This document shows, one piece after another, positions 37,148 to 46,544 of a DNA stretch of 64,000 bases. The position numbers and the translations under genes were made by a program. How positions within the stretch are numbered: the first letter of the stretch is position 1; every line of letters begins with the position of its first letter. The notes beneath the pieces are model-generated. The model was not told the DNA's origin. It worked only from the letters and a program-made list of their open reading frames with translations, and ran no database searches. The DNA is taken from NCBI RefSeq assembly GCF_002095535.1, contig NZ_MLJI01000003.1, forward strand, positions 467,478-531,477, read 5' to 3'. This stretch comes from Pantoea cypripedii. GTDB taxonomy: Bacteria; Pseudomonadota; Gammaproteobacteria; Enterobacterales; Enterobacteriaceae.

Positions 37148-38482
37148 TCACTCATCGGATAAAACCGGTTTTTCTCGCCACGCCAGCAACGCCGCCAGTG
37201 AGACCAGCGCACTCAGCATCAGGTACCAGGCAGGAGCCATGGCGTTGCCCGTGACATTCAACAACCAGGTGACGTTGAACTGCGCGAAGCCGCCAAACAG
37301 GGTAACGCCAATGGCGTAGATCAGCGCCATGCCCGACGCGCGTACCGAACGGGGAAATGCCTCCAGGATCAGCAGGAAGAAGGCCACCGCTGTGATATTC
37401 GCCAGTACCTGATCGAGGATGATCAGCGTCATGGTGAGGGCAAAAGGCGCACCGTTGTGCAGCGTGGCAAATATCGGCCAGATCAGCAGCAGAGAACCGA
37501 CACCACAGGCCAGCAACAACGGCTTACGATGCGGCAGGCGATCCGCCAGTTTGCCCGCAAAGAACGGCACCACCAGGGTTAAAGCACCTGCAACCAGGCT
37601 AATCCAGTAAGAAGTCGATGCGGGCATGTGCAGGGTATGCACCATATACGCGGGCATGTAATAAACGATGATGTAAAAGGTCGTGGTGCTTTTCATCACC
37701 AGCAGAATGCCAAGCAACATTTGGCGACGATAGTCACGCCACAGGCGGCTGGCAGGCTTAGACGTTGGTGCTGCGGTTGCGGTTACATGGGTTTCATGCA
37801 AATGACGACGGATATAAATGCCTACCGGCATCACCGCGAGACCGACGATAAAGGGAATACGCCAGCCCCAGCTGTACAAGGCATCCTGGCTTAAGCTGTG
37901 GGTCAATAATGCCCCCATCGCCGCCCCAAGTAGTGCCGCCCCGCCCTGGCTGGCCATTTGCCAGCTGACGCGTGAGCCGCGCTGCGCTTGATCTCCCGCC
38001 TCCATCAGCCAACTGGTTGCCGCTCCGACTTCCCCACCGGCCGAGAAACCCTGCAACAAGCGTCCGGTCACCAGCAGCGCGGGAGCCAGCATTCCCACCT
38101 GCGCATAAGTGGGTGCAAAGGCCACCAGCGCCACGCCGAGTGCCATCAACGCCATAATCAAGGTCAATGCTGCCTTACGCCCGTGTTTGTCAGCGTAATG
38201 GCCCAGCACCAGGCTGCCGAGCGGACGCATAAAAAAACCGACACCAAAGGTGGCGACCGCCAGTAGCAATGAAGCGGAATCGCTATCCGTGGGAAAGAAA
38301 AGGTGACCAATGATGACGGAAAAAAAGCTGTAAACCGCAAAATCATAGATTTCTAAACCATTCCCCAGCGTCACGGCAAACAGCGATTTTGCCTGGGAGC
38401 GGCGACTGACCGGCGCAGCGGCGCTGAAAGGAAGCGAGACGGCTAATTCCGCCTCAGCGGGTGCGCATTTGACTTTTTTCAT
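37148..38482 (-). CDS. MHS-family transporter (ProP/ShiA/citrate type)
   Basis: A 444-residue, twelve-helix symporter. ATLGNGLEIYDF-like helix 1 (VTLGNGLEIYDFAVYSFF), GHYADKHGRKAAL in loop 2-3, and LLQGFSAGGEVGAATSWL are standard MHS-family sequences; members carry osmolytes, shikimate, citrate or other organic acids. The start at 38482 is chosen because GGAAGGA is seven bases upstream; ATG at 38488 is too near it. First gene of the operon with the M20 hydrolase, divergent from a LysR regulator. Confidence 0.83.
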   Translation of the reverse strand: MKKVKCAPAEAELAVSLPFSAAAPVSRRSQAKSLFAVTLGNGLEIYDFAVYSFFSVIIGHLFFPTDSDSASLLLAVATFGVGFFMRPLGSLVLGHYADKHGRKAALTLIMALMALGVALVAFAPTYAQVGMLAPALLVTGRLLQGFSAGGEVGAATSWLMEAGDQAQRGSRVSWQMASQGGAALLGAAMGALLTHSLSQDALYSWGWRIPFIVGLAVMPVGIYIRRHLHETHVTATAAPTSKPASRLWRDYRRQMLLGILLVMKSTTTFYIIVYYMPAYMVHTLHMPASTSYWISLVAGALTLVVPFFAGKLADRLPHRKPLLLACGVGSLLLIWPIFATLHNGAPFALTMTLIILDQVLANITAVAFFLLILEAFPRSVRASGMALIYAIGVTLFGGFAQFNVTWLLNVTGNAMAPAWYLMLSALVSLAALLAWREKPVLSDE

Positions 38483-38631
38483 CGGCATATCCTTCCAGTA
38501 ACGTTCCAGAAACGGTGGAAGGTGCACTATTGGCATAAATAAATTACATTTCAATCATGAGAAATAGTTATGCCTTTGGTTATCTTCATTGATATCTGAT
38601 GGTGCATTTTCTGCACCAGCGACGGGAAAAC
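38483..38631. promoter_or_regulatory. Divergent promoter region MHS transporter / LysR regulator
   Basis: The 149 bases hold two inverted repeats: GGCATAA with TTATGCC about 29 bases apart near the centre, and GGTGCA-TTTTC-TGCACC close to the regulator start. Such dyads fit LysR-type binding, but which one is the operator cannot be told. Confidence 0.45.
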
Positions 38632-39567
38632 ATGAAAATAAAACTGAACCAGCTTGATGTGTTATTGGAAGTGGCGGCCCAGGGGAGCATTGGCAAAGCC
38701 GCACGCACCCTGCATCTCACCCAACCCGCCATCAGCAAAACCATTCAGGAAATGGAGGCCGAGATCGGAATGCCGATTGTCGAGCGTTCCTCGCGCGGCG
38801 TGGCGTTAAATGAATATGGGCAGGTGTTATTACGTCATGCCCGTGATATCGACCGCTCGCTAAGTCAGGCGCGGGAGGAGATCGATCATCTGCTGGGTAA
38901 AGCGATGAGCCAGCTGCGTGTCGGCTTTACTTCTGCGGCGTCTTACGGTCCCTTCACCACCACTTTGCTCAACTATCAGCAGCGTTTTCCGGGCGTGAAA
39001 CTGATTGCGATGGAGGGCCGTCCACATCAGCTCTACGATGCCCTGGAAAACAGCCGTATTGACCTGGCAGTGATCTCCGCCACCGATGGCATGCGCATTG
39101 CGCCTATGTATTATGAGATGCTTTATTCGCTGAACAACTCGATCATCGCCGGTCAGCAGCATCCCATCACCCATACCACCTCCTTACGCAAACTGCTGGC
39201 TTACACCTGGCTGGACTGGGATGAGCCTGGCGACCATTCAATTCTGGCTCAGGTCTTTCGGCGTTATAACCTGCCGCTGCCTGAGCGGGTGATTCATTGT
39301 TCTTCTCCCACCATCATGGCGCGCCTGATGGAAGAAGCGGAGATGGTCAGCATGTGGTCATCGGTGCGACTGCGGTTTCCTGGTTATCAGCAAACATTAC
39401 GCCCCCTGACTCTGAAGGAGGTGTTGCCTGCTACCGATATCGGCATTTTGTGTCCGAATATTGGCCGTCTTTCCACTGCCGGGCAGACCTTTATCGAGAT
39501 GTTGCGGGTGGTGAGCCGAGACTGGTTACAGCAAAATGATGCGCGTGAGATGGTGGTGCAAAAGTAA
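38632..39567 (+). CDS. LysR-family regulator of the M20/MHS operon
   Basis: A 311-residue LysR protein. The HTH is KLNQLDVLLEVAAQGSIGKAAR with LHLTQPAISKTIQEME, followed by the substrate-binding domain from about residue 95 (LRVGFTSAASYGPF). The start at 38632 (MKIKLNQLDVL) gives the usual N-terminus; the 38599 start adds eleven untypical residues. The gene is divergent from the transporter/amidohydrolase operon and probably activates it. It resembles GbpR/CbL-type family members that regulate sugar or aromatic uptake; this is a general impression only. Confidence 0.82.
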   Translation: MKIKLNQLDVLLEVAAQGSIGKAARTLHLTQPAISKTIQEMEAEIGMPIVERSSRGVALNEYGQVLLRHARDIDRSLSQAREEIDHLLGKAMSQLRVGFTSAASYGPFTTTLLNYQQRFPGVKLIAMEGRPHQLYDALENSRIDLAVISATDGMRIAPMYYEMLYSLNNSIIAGQQHPITHTTSLRKLLAYTWLDWDEPGDHSILAQVFRRYNLPLPERVIHCSSPTIMARLMEEAEMVSMWSSVRLRFPGYQQTLRPLTLKEVLPATDIGILCPNIGRLSTAGQTFIEMLRVVSRDWLQQNDAREMVVQK

Positions 39568-39587
39568 AGGTTGCCGCTTTTGCTGGC

Positions 39588-40247
39588 CTATTCACGCCAC
39601 AAAAAACCCTGGCCAACGGCGGCTCCACTGGCAATGGCTTTCGCCAGATGTGCGTGGGTTTCAATTCCTTCGAAAATTACGCAGCCGGTGATGTGGCGGG
39701 CCAGCCGGGTCATCGCATGCAGCCTGGAGGAACAAGACTGCTGGAAAAGGCTCGCGGCAATCTTGATAGCGGCAAAGTGATAGCCGGTTCCTGTCAGCCT
39801 GAGCAAGGCTTCCTCGCTGATATCATCCAGCCACAGCGGCCAGCCCGAGCGACGCAAATGTTCTGAGTGTTGTAAGAAGCGGCTTAACTGATGTGCGTTT
39901 AAATCAGCTAGTGCACTGGCATCCTGTAATTCAATCATCAATCTCTGGTGGCTGGCATAGTTTTGCAGTCGTGGCAGGAAATGCGGACTCATCAACACCC
40001 GGAGTGGCAGATTGAAACTAAAGATGCCCTCAGCATGCTGCTGCACAATCTGATCAACTTGCCAAAAGAACAACCTGCTGGCTGCTTCTATGCTGATCGC
40101 CTGAAAATAGCGTTCAATATCCAGCCGGGGAGAAAACGTGGATAACACTTCATGCGCCACCACTTCCTGTGACGTTAAGCAGACCAACGGCTGCAATCTG
40201 ATCCCTGCAACAGGCTGGAGGGCGTGCTGTATGCCTGAGATAGACAT
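39588..40247 (-). CDS. Divergent EAL-domain protein closing the fimbrial operon
   Basis: A 219-residue stand-alone EAL-type domain. EVL replaces EAL (LQPLVCLTSQEVVAHEVL); the Asn in FSFNLPL, the Glu in IELQDA, the DD in LWLDDIS, the Lys in AAIKI and EGIET are kept, but DDFG has become DDIS and the Lys is followed by I-A rather than I-D. It may be a weak c-di-GMP phosphodiesterase or, like YdiV, a non-catalytic regulator. Its ATG directly abuts the adhesin stop (TAA-ATG), so translation is coupled to the fimbrial operon. Similar EAL genes accompany fimbriae elsewhere, for example mrkJ in Klebsiella. Confidence 0.75.
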   Translation of the reverse strand: MSISGIQHALQPVAGIRLQPLVCLTSQEVVAHEVLSTFSPRLDIERYFQAISIEAASRLFFWQVDQIVQQHAEGIFSFNLPLRVLMSPHFLPRLQNYASHQRLMIELQDASALADLNAHQLSRFLQHSEHLRRSGWPLWLDDISEEALLRLTGTGYHFAAIKIAASLFQQSCSSRLHAMTRLARHITGCVIFEGIETHAHLAKAIASGAAVGQGFLWRE

Positions 40248-41312
40248 TTATTCATACTCCATATAAATCACCATCGTGCCAATCACCGTGCCTGGTGAGA
40301 GATTGCTGCTGTCATAGATTTTGTACCGCGCGCCAATGCCGATGCTGGTGAGCGAGGTAACCAGGTCACTCCCCTTCGTCATGGAAGCCAGCGAGGTGGC
40401 GCTGCTATCAAAGGTTGAACTCATCCTGATGGGATCAGTGGAACTGTTAAACAGCTGGAAACCAATGCCAGATGAAGTTGAGGCGGAATTTCTGATGATG
40501 TAATTGCTGGTATCGACCAGGTCGTTACTGTAAGCACGTAAATTAAAAGTTTTGGTGGCGAGGCTGTTCACGCTGCCGCTACAACTCACCGGAATTGTGA
40601 ACTGGCTGTCGGAGTATTCACCCGACTTCAGGGCAAACACGGTGGTGCTGGGCAGTGAGAATTCCAGATTTTCAATGGTACAGGTCGTGCTGACAGGCAG
40701 GAAATTTACCGTCATTGAGGCAAATCCCTTGAGATTACTGTAAGAGGCTGCGCTTGCCGTCGCTGAGGTAGCGACAAAACTACGCAGGGCGCTGGCAGTG
40801 GCATACGTTGAGTTGCCGCTAGAAGTCAGCAGATACAATACCGGAATCTCCATGCTGGAACTGGAGGTGGTTGCGTCATAGGTGGTGGTGCTGACCACTT
40901 CAGCGTTGAGCGTCATATCTGCATCAAAATCACTGGCCGCATAAGTGGTGCCCATCAATCCGCTAAAACTTTTGCTGGTCATCGACAGTGAGGCGGTGAA
41001 TTTAATGTACGTGTCTAAATCGCCACTGGTGAATTTCACGGTATAACCACCATCAATGCCGTTGCGATAATAAAGTGTTTCTCCCCCCGTCCAGCATGCC
41101 AACTGATAACCCGCAAAATTCGAGCTTTGCGTGTAGGAATAACTGCTACTTAACGAGAGCATGTCACTAATGTCAGTCGCACTGTTACTGGTCACTGCGA
41201 CAGCACTTGAGCTGGTTGAGATGTTTTTTGGGTCGCAGTAAGCATAAACCTGTACAGAAGCGAAAAATAACAGCGCCGCCAGACATAACTGCATTAAAAT
41301 ACTTTTCTTCAT
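40248..41312 (-). CDS. Fimbrial tip adhesin / minor subunit
   Basis: A 354-residue secreted protein with a clear signal peptide (MKKSILMQLCLAALLFFASVQVYA, then YCDPK). It is two to three times longer than a pilin: residues ~25-215 form an unrecognised Ser/Thr-rich receptor-binding-type domain, and from about residue 220 a pilin domain ends with V-I-G-T-M-V-I-Y-M-E-Y-E, the donor-strand signature with penultimate Tyr. That is the two-domain plan of tip adhesins. The start at 41312 lies two bases after the usher stop; an alternative ATG at 41324 overlaps the usher end. Confidence 0.82.
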   Translation of the reverse strand: MKKSILMQLCLAALLFFASVQVYAYCDPKNISTSSSAVAVTSNSATDISDMLSLSSSYSYTQSSNFAGYQLACWTGGETLYYRNGIDGGYTVKFTSGDLDTYIKFTASLSMTSKSFSGLMGTTYAASDFDADMTLNAEVVSTTTYDATTSSSSMEIPVLYLLTSSGNSTYATASALRSFVATSATASAASYSNLKGFASMTVNFLPVSTTCTIENLEFSLPSTTVFALKSGEYSDSQFTIPVSCSGSVNSLATKTFNLRAYSNDLVDTSNYIIRNSASTSSGIGFQLFNSSTDPIRMSSTFDSSATSLASMTKGSDLVTSLTSIGIGARYKIYDSSNLSPGTVIGTMVIYMEYE

Positions 41313-41314
41313 AA

Positions 41315-43744
41315 TTATTTGCATATATTCTCGCCTGCCAAACTTACGTTTCTGATGATGCAGGAATTTTTACTGTCGGTTTTAATTAAAATATAGTCAG
41401 GCAGAAATTCCGCCTTAATATAAATTAAACCCCCCTGAGCAACATACCCGAGAGCCTGACCTTGTCTGTCAAAAATTGAGGCACCAAAGATTAAAGCTCC
41501 ACCCTGGGCATCCGTGGCCCGCAGGGAAAACGTCTGCCGTGTGTCGGTTATATATTTCACATAAGAAATACTGCCCTTCCACGGCGCAATTTGTTTGATA
41601 TTGCCGAGCACATCACTCCCGGCTTCAGAACGCAGATAATAACTATTTTTACGCCATGCTTTAGCATAGGGAATTAATGTTTTACCGGAAGCGTTGGTGG
41701 TAAAACTTTCATTACCGTTGACCCTGGCACCTGAAACACCCGGTGCATCAATAATGACAAAATTGCTGCCCGTTTTCGGCGATGTCAAGACGCCGTATCG
41801 AGAGACTAAAATACTGCCACTGGCACCAGCGCCATACTGGCTGTAATTGCTCCCCCTGGTGGCATTACCGGTCAAACTGGCGGCAGGCGTATCCCAGGAA
41901 ACGAATCCTCCGGCCGTGGTTTTCTCATTCTGACTATTTTTCAGAGACAGGCTATAGCGCAGATTGTCAGCATATTGCTGATTCCAGTTCAGAGAAGATG
42001 AACTGTAGTTTTTACCTTCGGCGGTTAGTGCTGAAGTTATGCTGCCCGGTCGCTCAAATAGGGTAAATGGAATACTTAATGAGAGACTAATGTATGATTC
42101 GTCGTAATATTTTACGTTGCTGTCATCACTATAATCATCCGTGTAGTTCTCACGATAAAGACGTCTTCCTGCGTTCAGATTCCATGAAATATCATTATAG
42201 CTGTTGCTCCAGCCCAGAGAGTATTGGGTGGATTTGTTGCGAGTATTCCAGTAGCTAACAGTATAAATACTGGCTGATAATGTGCCATAGCCGTCAGGCA
42301 AACGCTGATCAACCGATATGCTGAGATTATTTTTTTCCTGGGCCTGGTAGCCAATTTTGTCACTGATATATTCGCTGACGGAATCGGATTCATTCAATGT
42401 CAAATAGCCGGGGTTTTTGTGCGTCAAGCTGACGGTAACATTGGTATTTGCACTGAAATAACGATTCCAGGCAATTTTGCTTTTGTTACCGCTGGCGGTA
42501 CTCTGCGCATCATGTAATGTTGCCTGTTCAAAGCTGGCTGACAGCGTCCCGACATAGGGCACCAGCACCGACGTGCCTACCAGCCCCGATTTATATTTAC
42601 TGCTCAGCAGCGCACCCGCTGCCATCGTCAGGTAATTATTTATCCCCAGCGTATATTCCGCCTGAGAGAAGTAACATTTATCCAGCTGTGATCCGGTCCG
42701 CAACTGACCGGCGTTGAACAACCAGTCAGACGATCCACTGCGCAACATACCGGAAGCCGCAGAATAGGGAATAACGGAAGAGTTGGTAGTGCCATTGGCA
42801 TTTTCGATGACCAGAGTCAGATCGGAGCGTGAACCCGTGGGCATCAGATCGGCGATGATAAATGGCCCGGCAGGCACACTTTGCTGATAGATAATTTTAC
42901 CGTCCTGCAAGACCTTGATAACCGCATTGCTATCAGCATTCCCTTTAATAACGGGCATATAAGTGCGATAGCTATCCGGGAGCATGGTCAGGTCCTTTTT
43001 CACGCCCAGACCACGGAAATTGAAGCTATCAAACCAGTTTGCATTGCTGGCGTTGTCACCTATTGTCACCGTCGAGTCAATCGCGGGGATTGATTTCTCC
43101 AGATAACGACTGCGATTTACCCACTTCGCTTCCGCGTTCTGCCGACGGTAGTAGTAAGAGTTATCATGGAAGTGCCAGTCGGCCAGATTAAAGCCACTGT
43201 TAAGTGACAAATATAAATAGGATTGATCGTCACCACTGTTGCGGTAACGGCTTTTTGAATAGAGAAGATTATAATTGGTATACAACCCACTAATACCTTT
43301 ATCCCACAGCTCGGGTGGTAACCAGTTTTTATCATGAGCAATAACATCTGCCTGCGGAACAGTAATATCGAGACGAAAGCTGTCGTGATGAAAAACTACT
43401 GCGCGCGCATCAAGATATTGCGCCAGCATGACCCAATCTGCATCCTTATGCCCCGTCACTGTTGTGAGGGTTTTAATATCAAACCTCTTCAGATGTGCGG
43501 CATTGACATATACCGCGCTGGTAGCATCGATTTTTACCTCATATTGTCCTTTCCACTCTCTATTGACAAAAACGTCTGCGGAATAGATACCGGGACTAAT
43601 AGCACTTTTTTGTTCCTGAGAGAAATCTTTGGCACTGGCACCAACCATAAAGCTCGGGTCAAATTCAGTGGCAGCATAACTCTGGCACGAACAGCCAGCG
43701 CCCGATAACAGTAATGTGACGGTTAATCGATGATGAAGTTTCAT
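41315..43744 (-). CDS. Outer-membrane fimbrial usher (FimD/PapC family)
   Basis: A 809-residue usher that receives chaperone-subunit complexes and exports the pilus. The signal peptide (MKLHHRLTVTLLLSGAGCSCQSYA) is followed by the N-terminal chaperone-binding domain (EFDPSFMVG), a beta-barrel with the plug domain (V-P-A-G-P-F-I-I-A-D-L), and the C-terminal domain with a terminal Cys pair (NSCIIRNVSLAGENICK). The start at 43744 is chosen because it yields a clean signal peptide four bases after the chaperone stop; the ATG at 43792 would overlap the chaperone gene by 44 bases. Confidence 0.88.
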   Translation of the reverse strand: MKLHHRLTVTLLLSGAGCSCQSYAATEFDPSFMVGASAKDFSQEQKSAISPGIYSADVFVNREWKGQYEVKIDATSAVYVNAAHLKRFDIKTLTTVTGHKDADWVMLAQYLDARAVVFHHDSFRLDITVPQADVIAHDKNWLPPELWDKGISGLYTNYNLLYSKSRYRNSGDDQSYLYLSLNSGFNLADWHFHDNSYYYRRQNAEAKWVNRSRYLEKSIPAIDSTVTIGDNASNANWFDSFNFRGLGVKKDLTMLPDSYRTYMPVIKGNADSNAVIKVLQDGKIIYQQSVPAGPFIIADLMPTGSRSDLTLVIENANGTTNSSVIPYSAASGMLRSGSSDWLFNAGQLRTGSQLDKCYFSQAEYTLGINNYLTMAAGALLSSKYKSGLVGTSVLVPYVGTLSASFEQATLHDAQSTASGNKSKIAWNRYFSANTNVTVSLTHKNPGYLTLNESDSVSEYISDKIGYQAQEKNNLSISVDQRLPDGYGTLSASIYTVSYWNTRNKSTQYSLGWSNSYNDISWNLNAGRRLYRENYTDDYSDDSNVKYYDESYISLSLSIPFTLFERPGSITSALTAEGKNYSSSSLNWNQQYADNLRYSLSLKNSQNEKTTAGGFVSWDTPAASLTGNATRGSNYSQYGAGASGSILVSRYGVLTSPKTGSNFVIIDAPGVSGARVNGNESFTTNASGKTLIPYAKAWRKNSYYLRSEAGSDVLGNIKQIAPWKGSISYVKYITDTRQTFSLRATDAQGGALIFGASIFDRQGQALGYVAQGGLIYIKAEFLPDYILIKTDSKNSCIIRNVSLAGENICK

Positions 43745-43748
43745 AGTA

Positions 43749-44447
43749 TCAGCGGCTAATGTCGATAGCTCTTTGTGTGCCGAAGTCATCAATAATTTTA
43801 AAGACGTAAGACGTTTGCTCGCTCAGAGGATGACGCCTGTCGTATGCATTACAGGAAAATGGACGCAATAGCAGCGCCTTATCGATCAGGTTCAGTCCTT
43901 TTTTACCGCTACTTTCTTCAATGCCCACCACGGTAACAAAATAAGGTGTCTCATTTTTAATGCAGCCACCTTGCACGCGAATATGTTGGGCAAGACTGCT
44001 TTGGCTTATGGCTAAGCCTGCTGGTCGATAAAATACTTTTAACCGGCTGCGTACCGCAAACTGTAAATAGTTACCGCTTTTATGCTGCGGAACCGGAGGG
44101 ATATCGATGATGTTCAGCCAGAACAAACTTTCCCGGTCTTTTGGCAACGCGGCAACGAGATCATTTTTAATGATATTCAATACCTGACCATTGTCCGCAT
44201 CAATGCGTACTACAGCAGGCACTACCGCCAGCGCTAATTTTAAATCTTCAGGCTTGGCATCCGGGTTGCCATTATCAATCCAGGATTGCACCAAATGTGT
44301 TTCTGACGATTTGTTCATTAGCTGCACATTGGCGCTCTTTTTATCACCATTAAAAATGACCCTGGTGTTATTTATTACTACGCTGGCATACGCAGTGAAT
44401 GTGCTCAGAAATAATAATGAGCACAGCAGAATGGATTTGCGAAACAT
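43749..44447 (-). CDS. Periplasmic fimbrial chaperone (PapD-like)
   Basis: A 232-residue two-domain immunoglobulin-like chaperone. It has a signal peptide (MFRKSILLCSLLFLSTFTAYA), then VVINNTRVIFNGDKKSANVQL with the conserved Arg of the subunit-binding cleft, V-Q-S-W-I-D, the F-W-L-N-I-x-x-I-P-P block, and LQFAVRSRLKVFYRP. The gene follows the major pilin gene by 56 bases and precedes the usher by four. Confidence 0.9.
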   Translation of the reverse strand: MFRKSILLCSLLFLSTFTAYASVVINNTRVIFNGDKKSANVQLMNKSSETHLVQSWIDNGNPDAKPEDLKLALAVVPAVVRIDADNGQVLNIIKNDLVAALPKDRESLFWLNIIDIPPVPQHKSGNYLQFAVRSRLKVFYRPAGLAISQSSLAQHIRVQGGCIKNETPYFVTVVGIEESSGKKGLNLIDKALLLRPFSCNAYDRRHPLSEQTSYVFKIIDDFGTQRAIDISR

Positions 44448-44503
44448 GATCTTTCCTGGCAGGACATCCTTGTCCGGTTTTCTCGTCCAGATTGGGTTAA
44501 CGA

Positions 44504-45100
44504 TTACTCGTAGTCAAAGGTATAGGTGGCGGTAGTGATGACAGAACCTGTCGTTACCGACGTCCCACCGTAGTTGTAGTAGTTGGCGTAATAGGTCAAA
44601 GTACCATTGGCTGCCGTGTCAAAACTGGTTGAGTCAGACGAAGTTGTTGCCAGCCCGGTATCCAAAGCGCTGTTCAGTGCCACCAGCGTGCTGCCGTCTG
44701 AGGTAATACCCACCCCAACCCCGGTCGCAGTGCCCGATAAATTCTTCAGGTAGACACCGTCATCAGAGACATTAGAACCGGAAAATTTAATCTGCAGCGA
44801 TTGAGCAGTGGTGCTGGTATTGTCAAATCCACTACACCCATCCACAGTCAGGCTGAATTGCTGCGGATTCGCCGTCACCACACCCACGGTTGTGCCCACA
44901 TCAGTGGTGGTAACCGGGCTCATATCTACGGTGAAATCACTTCCGTTGCTGGTGGTGACATTACAGGTCACATCCGTCACTGCACCTGAGAAAGTGATCG
45001 TGCCTCCGCCAACGCCAGAGGTGGTTGTCGCTGAAGCAAGATTACAGAATAAATAGGCAAATACGCCGAGTGTCACTTTATTAAAAATACGATTTTCCAT
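44504..45100 (-). CDS. Major fimbrial subunit (FimA-type pilin)
   Basis: A 198-residue pilin: signal peptide (MENRIFNKVTLGVFAYLFCNLASA), then TTTSGVGGGTITFSGAVTD with Cys at T-C-N-V, the second Cys in DGCSG, and the C-terminus T-Y-T-F-D-Y-E with penultimate Tyr. It is rich in Thr, Ser and Gly and lacks large hydrophobic blocks, as expected. It is the first structural gene, 21 bases after the LuxR-type regulator. Confidence 0.9.
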   Translation of the reverse strand: MENRIFNKVTLGVFAYLFCNLASATTTSGVGGGTITFSGAVTDVTCNVTTSNGSDFTVDMSPVTTTDVGTTVGVVTANPQQFSLTVDGCSGFDNTSTTAQSLQIKFSGSNVSDDGVYLKNLSGTATGVGVGITSDGSTLVALNSALDTGLATTSSDSTSFDTAANGTLTYYANYYNYGGTSVTTGSVITTATYTFDYE

Positions 45101-45121
45101 TTATGAGGCTTCCTGGATAAC

Positions 45122-45634
45122 TTAAATTATTTCTAAAAGGCTCAGTAACAATTTGTAGAAGTCTACGGTGTTATGACACCGCCACTTCATCATCACCTTC
45201 GCTTTTATGTTGCTGATGTTCTTATGTCCACAATGAAAGATAATGGCCATTTGCGCCACTGAAACTCCCTGAGCCAGCAGCATGCAATAGCGTCTTTCGG
45301 TATTGGTCAGTCTGGGAATATAAGATGACCGTACCTGCTCCCTGGTGAATGAGTTGTTCATCAGTAGCTGCGCAAATTCACCAACGCTAATGGTACTGCA
45401 CACCGCGATAACGCTGATGTCATTTGGAAACAAGCTAATGACACTCAATAAGTGCCTGGGTGCAATAATAATCGTACGCTGAAAATCAATGTCATTCGCT
45501 TTCAGACAATCAATAATCCCACCATTCTTAATTTCAAACCTATCGTTCGGCATAGCGAGACACGAAATAACATACTTCACACCTTCGGTCATAAACTCAT
45601 CGCCACCGAGAATAATGATTCTAATCTCTCCCAT
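45122..45634 (-). CDS. LuxR-type HTH regulator at the head of the fimbrial operon
   Basis: A 170-residue protein from the ATG at 45634 (MGEIRIIILGGDEF, preceded by AGGTTGG). The N-terminal ~100 residues resemble a receiver-like fold but lack a clear phospho-acceptor Asp pattern. The C-terminus carries a LuxR HTH (LTNTERRYCMLLAQGVSVAQMA, then HKNISNIKAKVMMKW). It lies 21 bases upstream of the pilin gene on the same strand, so it is probably the first gene of the fimbrial operon and its regulator. A longer GTG start at 45724 is open but less typical. Confidence 0.7.
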   Translation of the reverse strand: MGEIRIIILGGDEFMTEGVKYVISCLAMPNDRFEIKNGGIIDCLKANDIDFQRTIIIAPRHLLSVISLFPNDISVIAVCSTISVGEFAQLLMNNSFTREQVRSSYIPRLTNTERRYCMLLAQGVSVAQMAIIFHCGHKNISNIKAKVMMKWRCHNTVDFYKLLLSLLEII

Positions 45635-45724
45635 GTAAACCAACCTGTAAGTTCCTGGCTTGCTGAGCCATAAAACTGTGCGTACCAGAGCATCACTGAG
45701 CAGGCCGGTGATTGAGTTACGCAC

Positions 45725-46544
45725 AAATTTTATGTAGATAATGTTATCCAGATAAGTCTGAAAGTGAATAATTAATTGCGTGGATAGTTCTTAAAAAGAA
45801 CCGTGAATTAATTTACAAAACCAGGAATGTCACTCAAGCGTTATCTTATTGATAGCCATTCCTTTTCATACGATAAATTCAATGCCCATGGTGTTATACA
45901 CATTCAAAGTTTACAAAAACAGTGACTAATCCGTGGAATTGTCCTGAAACTAATGAGATCCCTTCTTGCATTTCCCCGGCAGTTCATTTTCGAACCGATT
46001 TTTGACGCTATTTGATCATAATCAATTTAATGTTCACTATTTTTGTTTTGTGAATGAAACATCTTGACGCCATGAATTATTTCGCCTGCTTTTATGAGTT
46101 GTCAGCATCAGGTCAATATGACGGCGTTTTATCCATTCGCAGATAATAGTTGTTCAGATAAATCTACTTCCCGATGCCTTAACTTTACTGTTCAAAGATT
46201 GGACAGAGCAATTTGAATATATGATTCGCGAATATTTAGATAAATATACTGCTATTATGCCCGCCTACCGTACGATGCTTTATTACGATTAGGTGTTATA
46301 GGGGAACACCGTGCTTTGTGTTCTGCTTCTCACTCCCGGCCTTTTACTGGATTTATAATCCGATAATAACAAAATTATCAGAACTAAAACCTATTTTAAC
46401 AACATTTATAGATTTAAATTGCGAGGGTGGGTGATGGTGATTAATTTTCTCTCAGCAACTCGTGCAACAGTCCGGTAAGCAGTAGGCTATCTTACTGTTC
46501 TGACCTATACTGCAAACAATCCGCGAAAATATAGTGATTTCTGA
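45725..46544. other. Long AT-rich non-coding region upstream of the fimbrial operon and of the marT-like gene
   Basis: 820 bases without a supportable gene, strongly AT-rich. It must hold two divergent promoters. Small dyads are visible: GTTCTT-AAA-AAGAAC near 45786-45801, TTCAC...GTGAA around 46030-46055, and GGTGTT...AACACC at 46292-46310. No tRNA, no CRISPR, no IS end was seen. The composition suits silencing by H-NS; this is inference. Confidence 0.55.

Noticed and set aside
45725..46544. CRISPR array, integron or prophage end in the long AT-rich gap
   Set aside because: No regularly spaced repeats, no integrase, no attachment-like direct repeats were seen.
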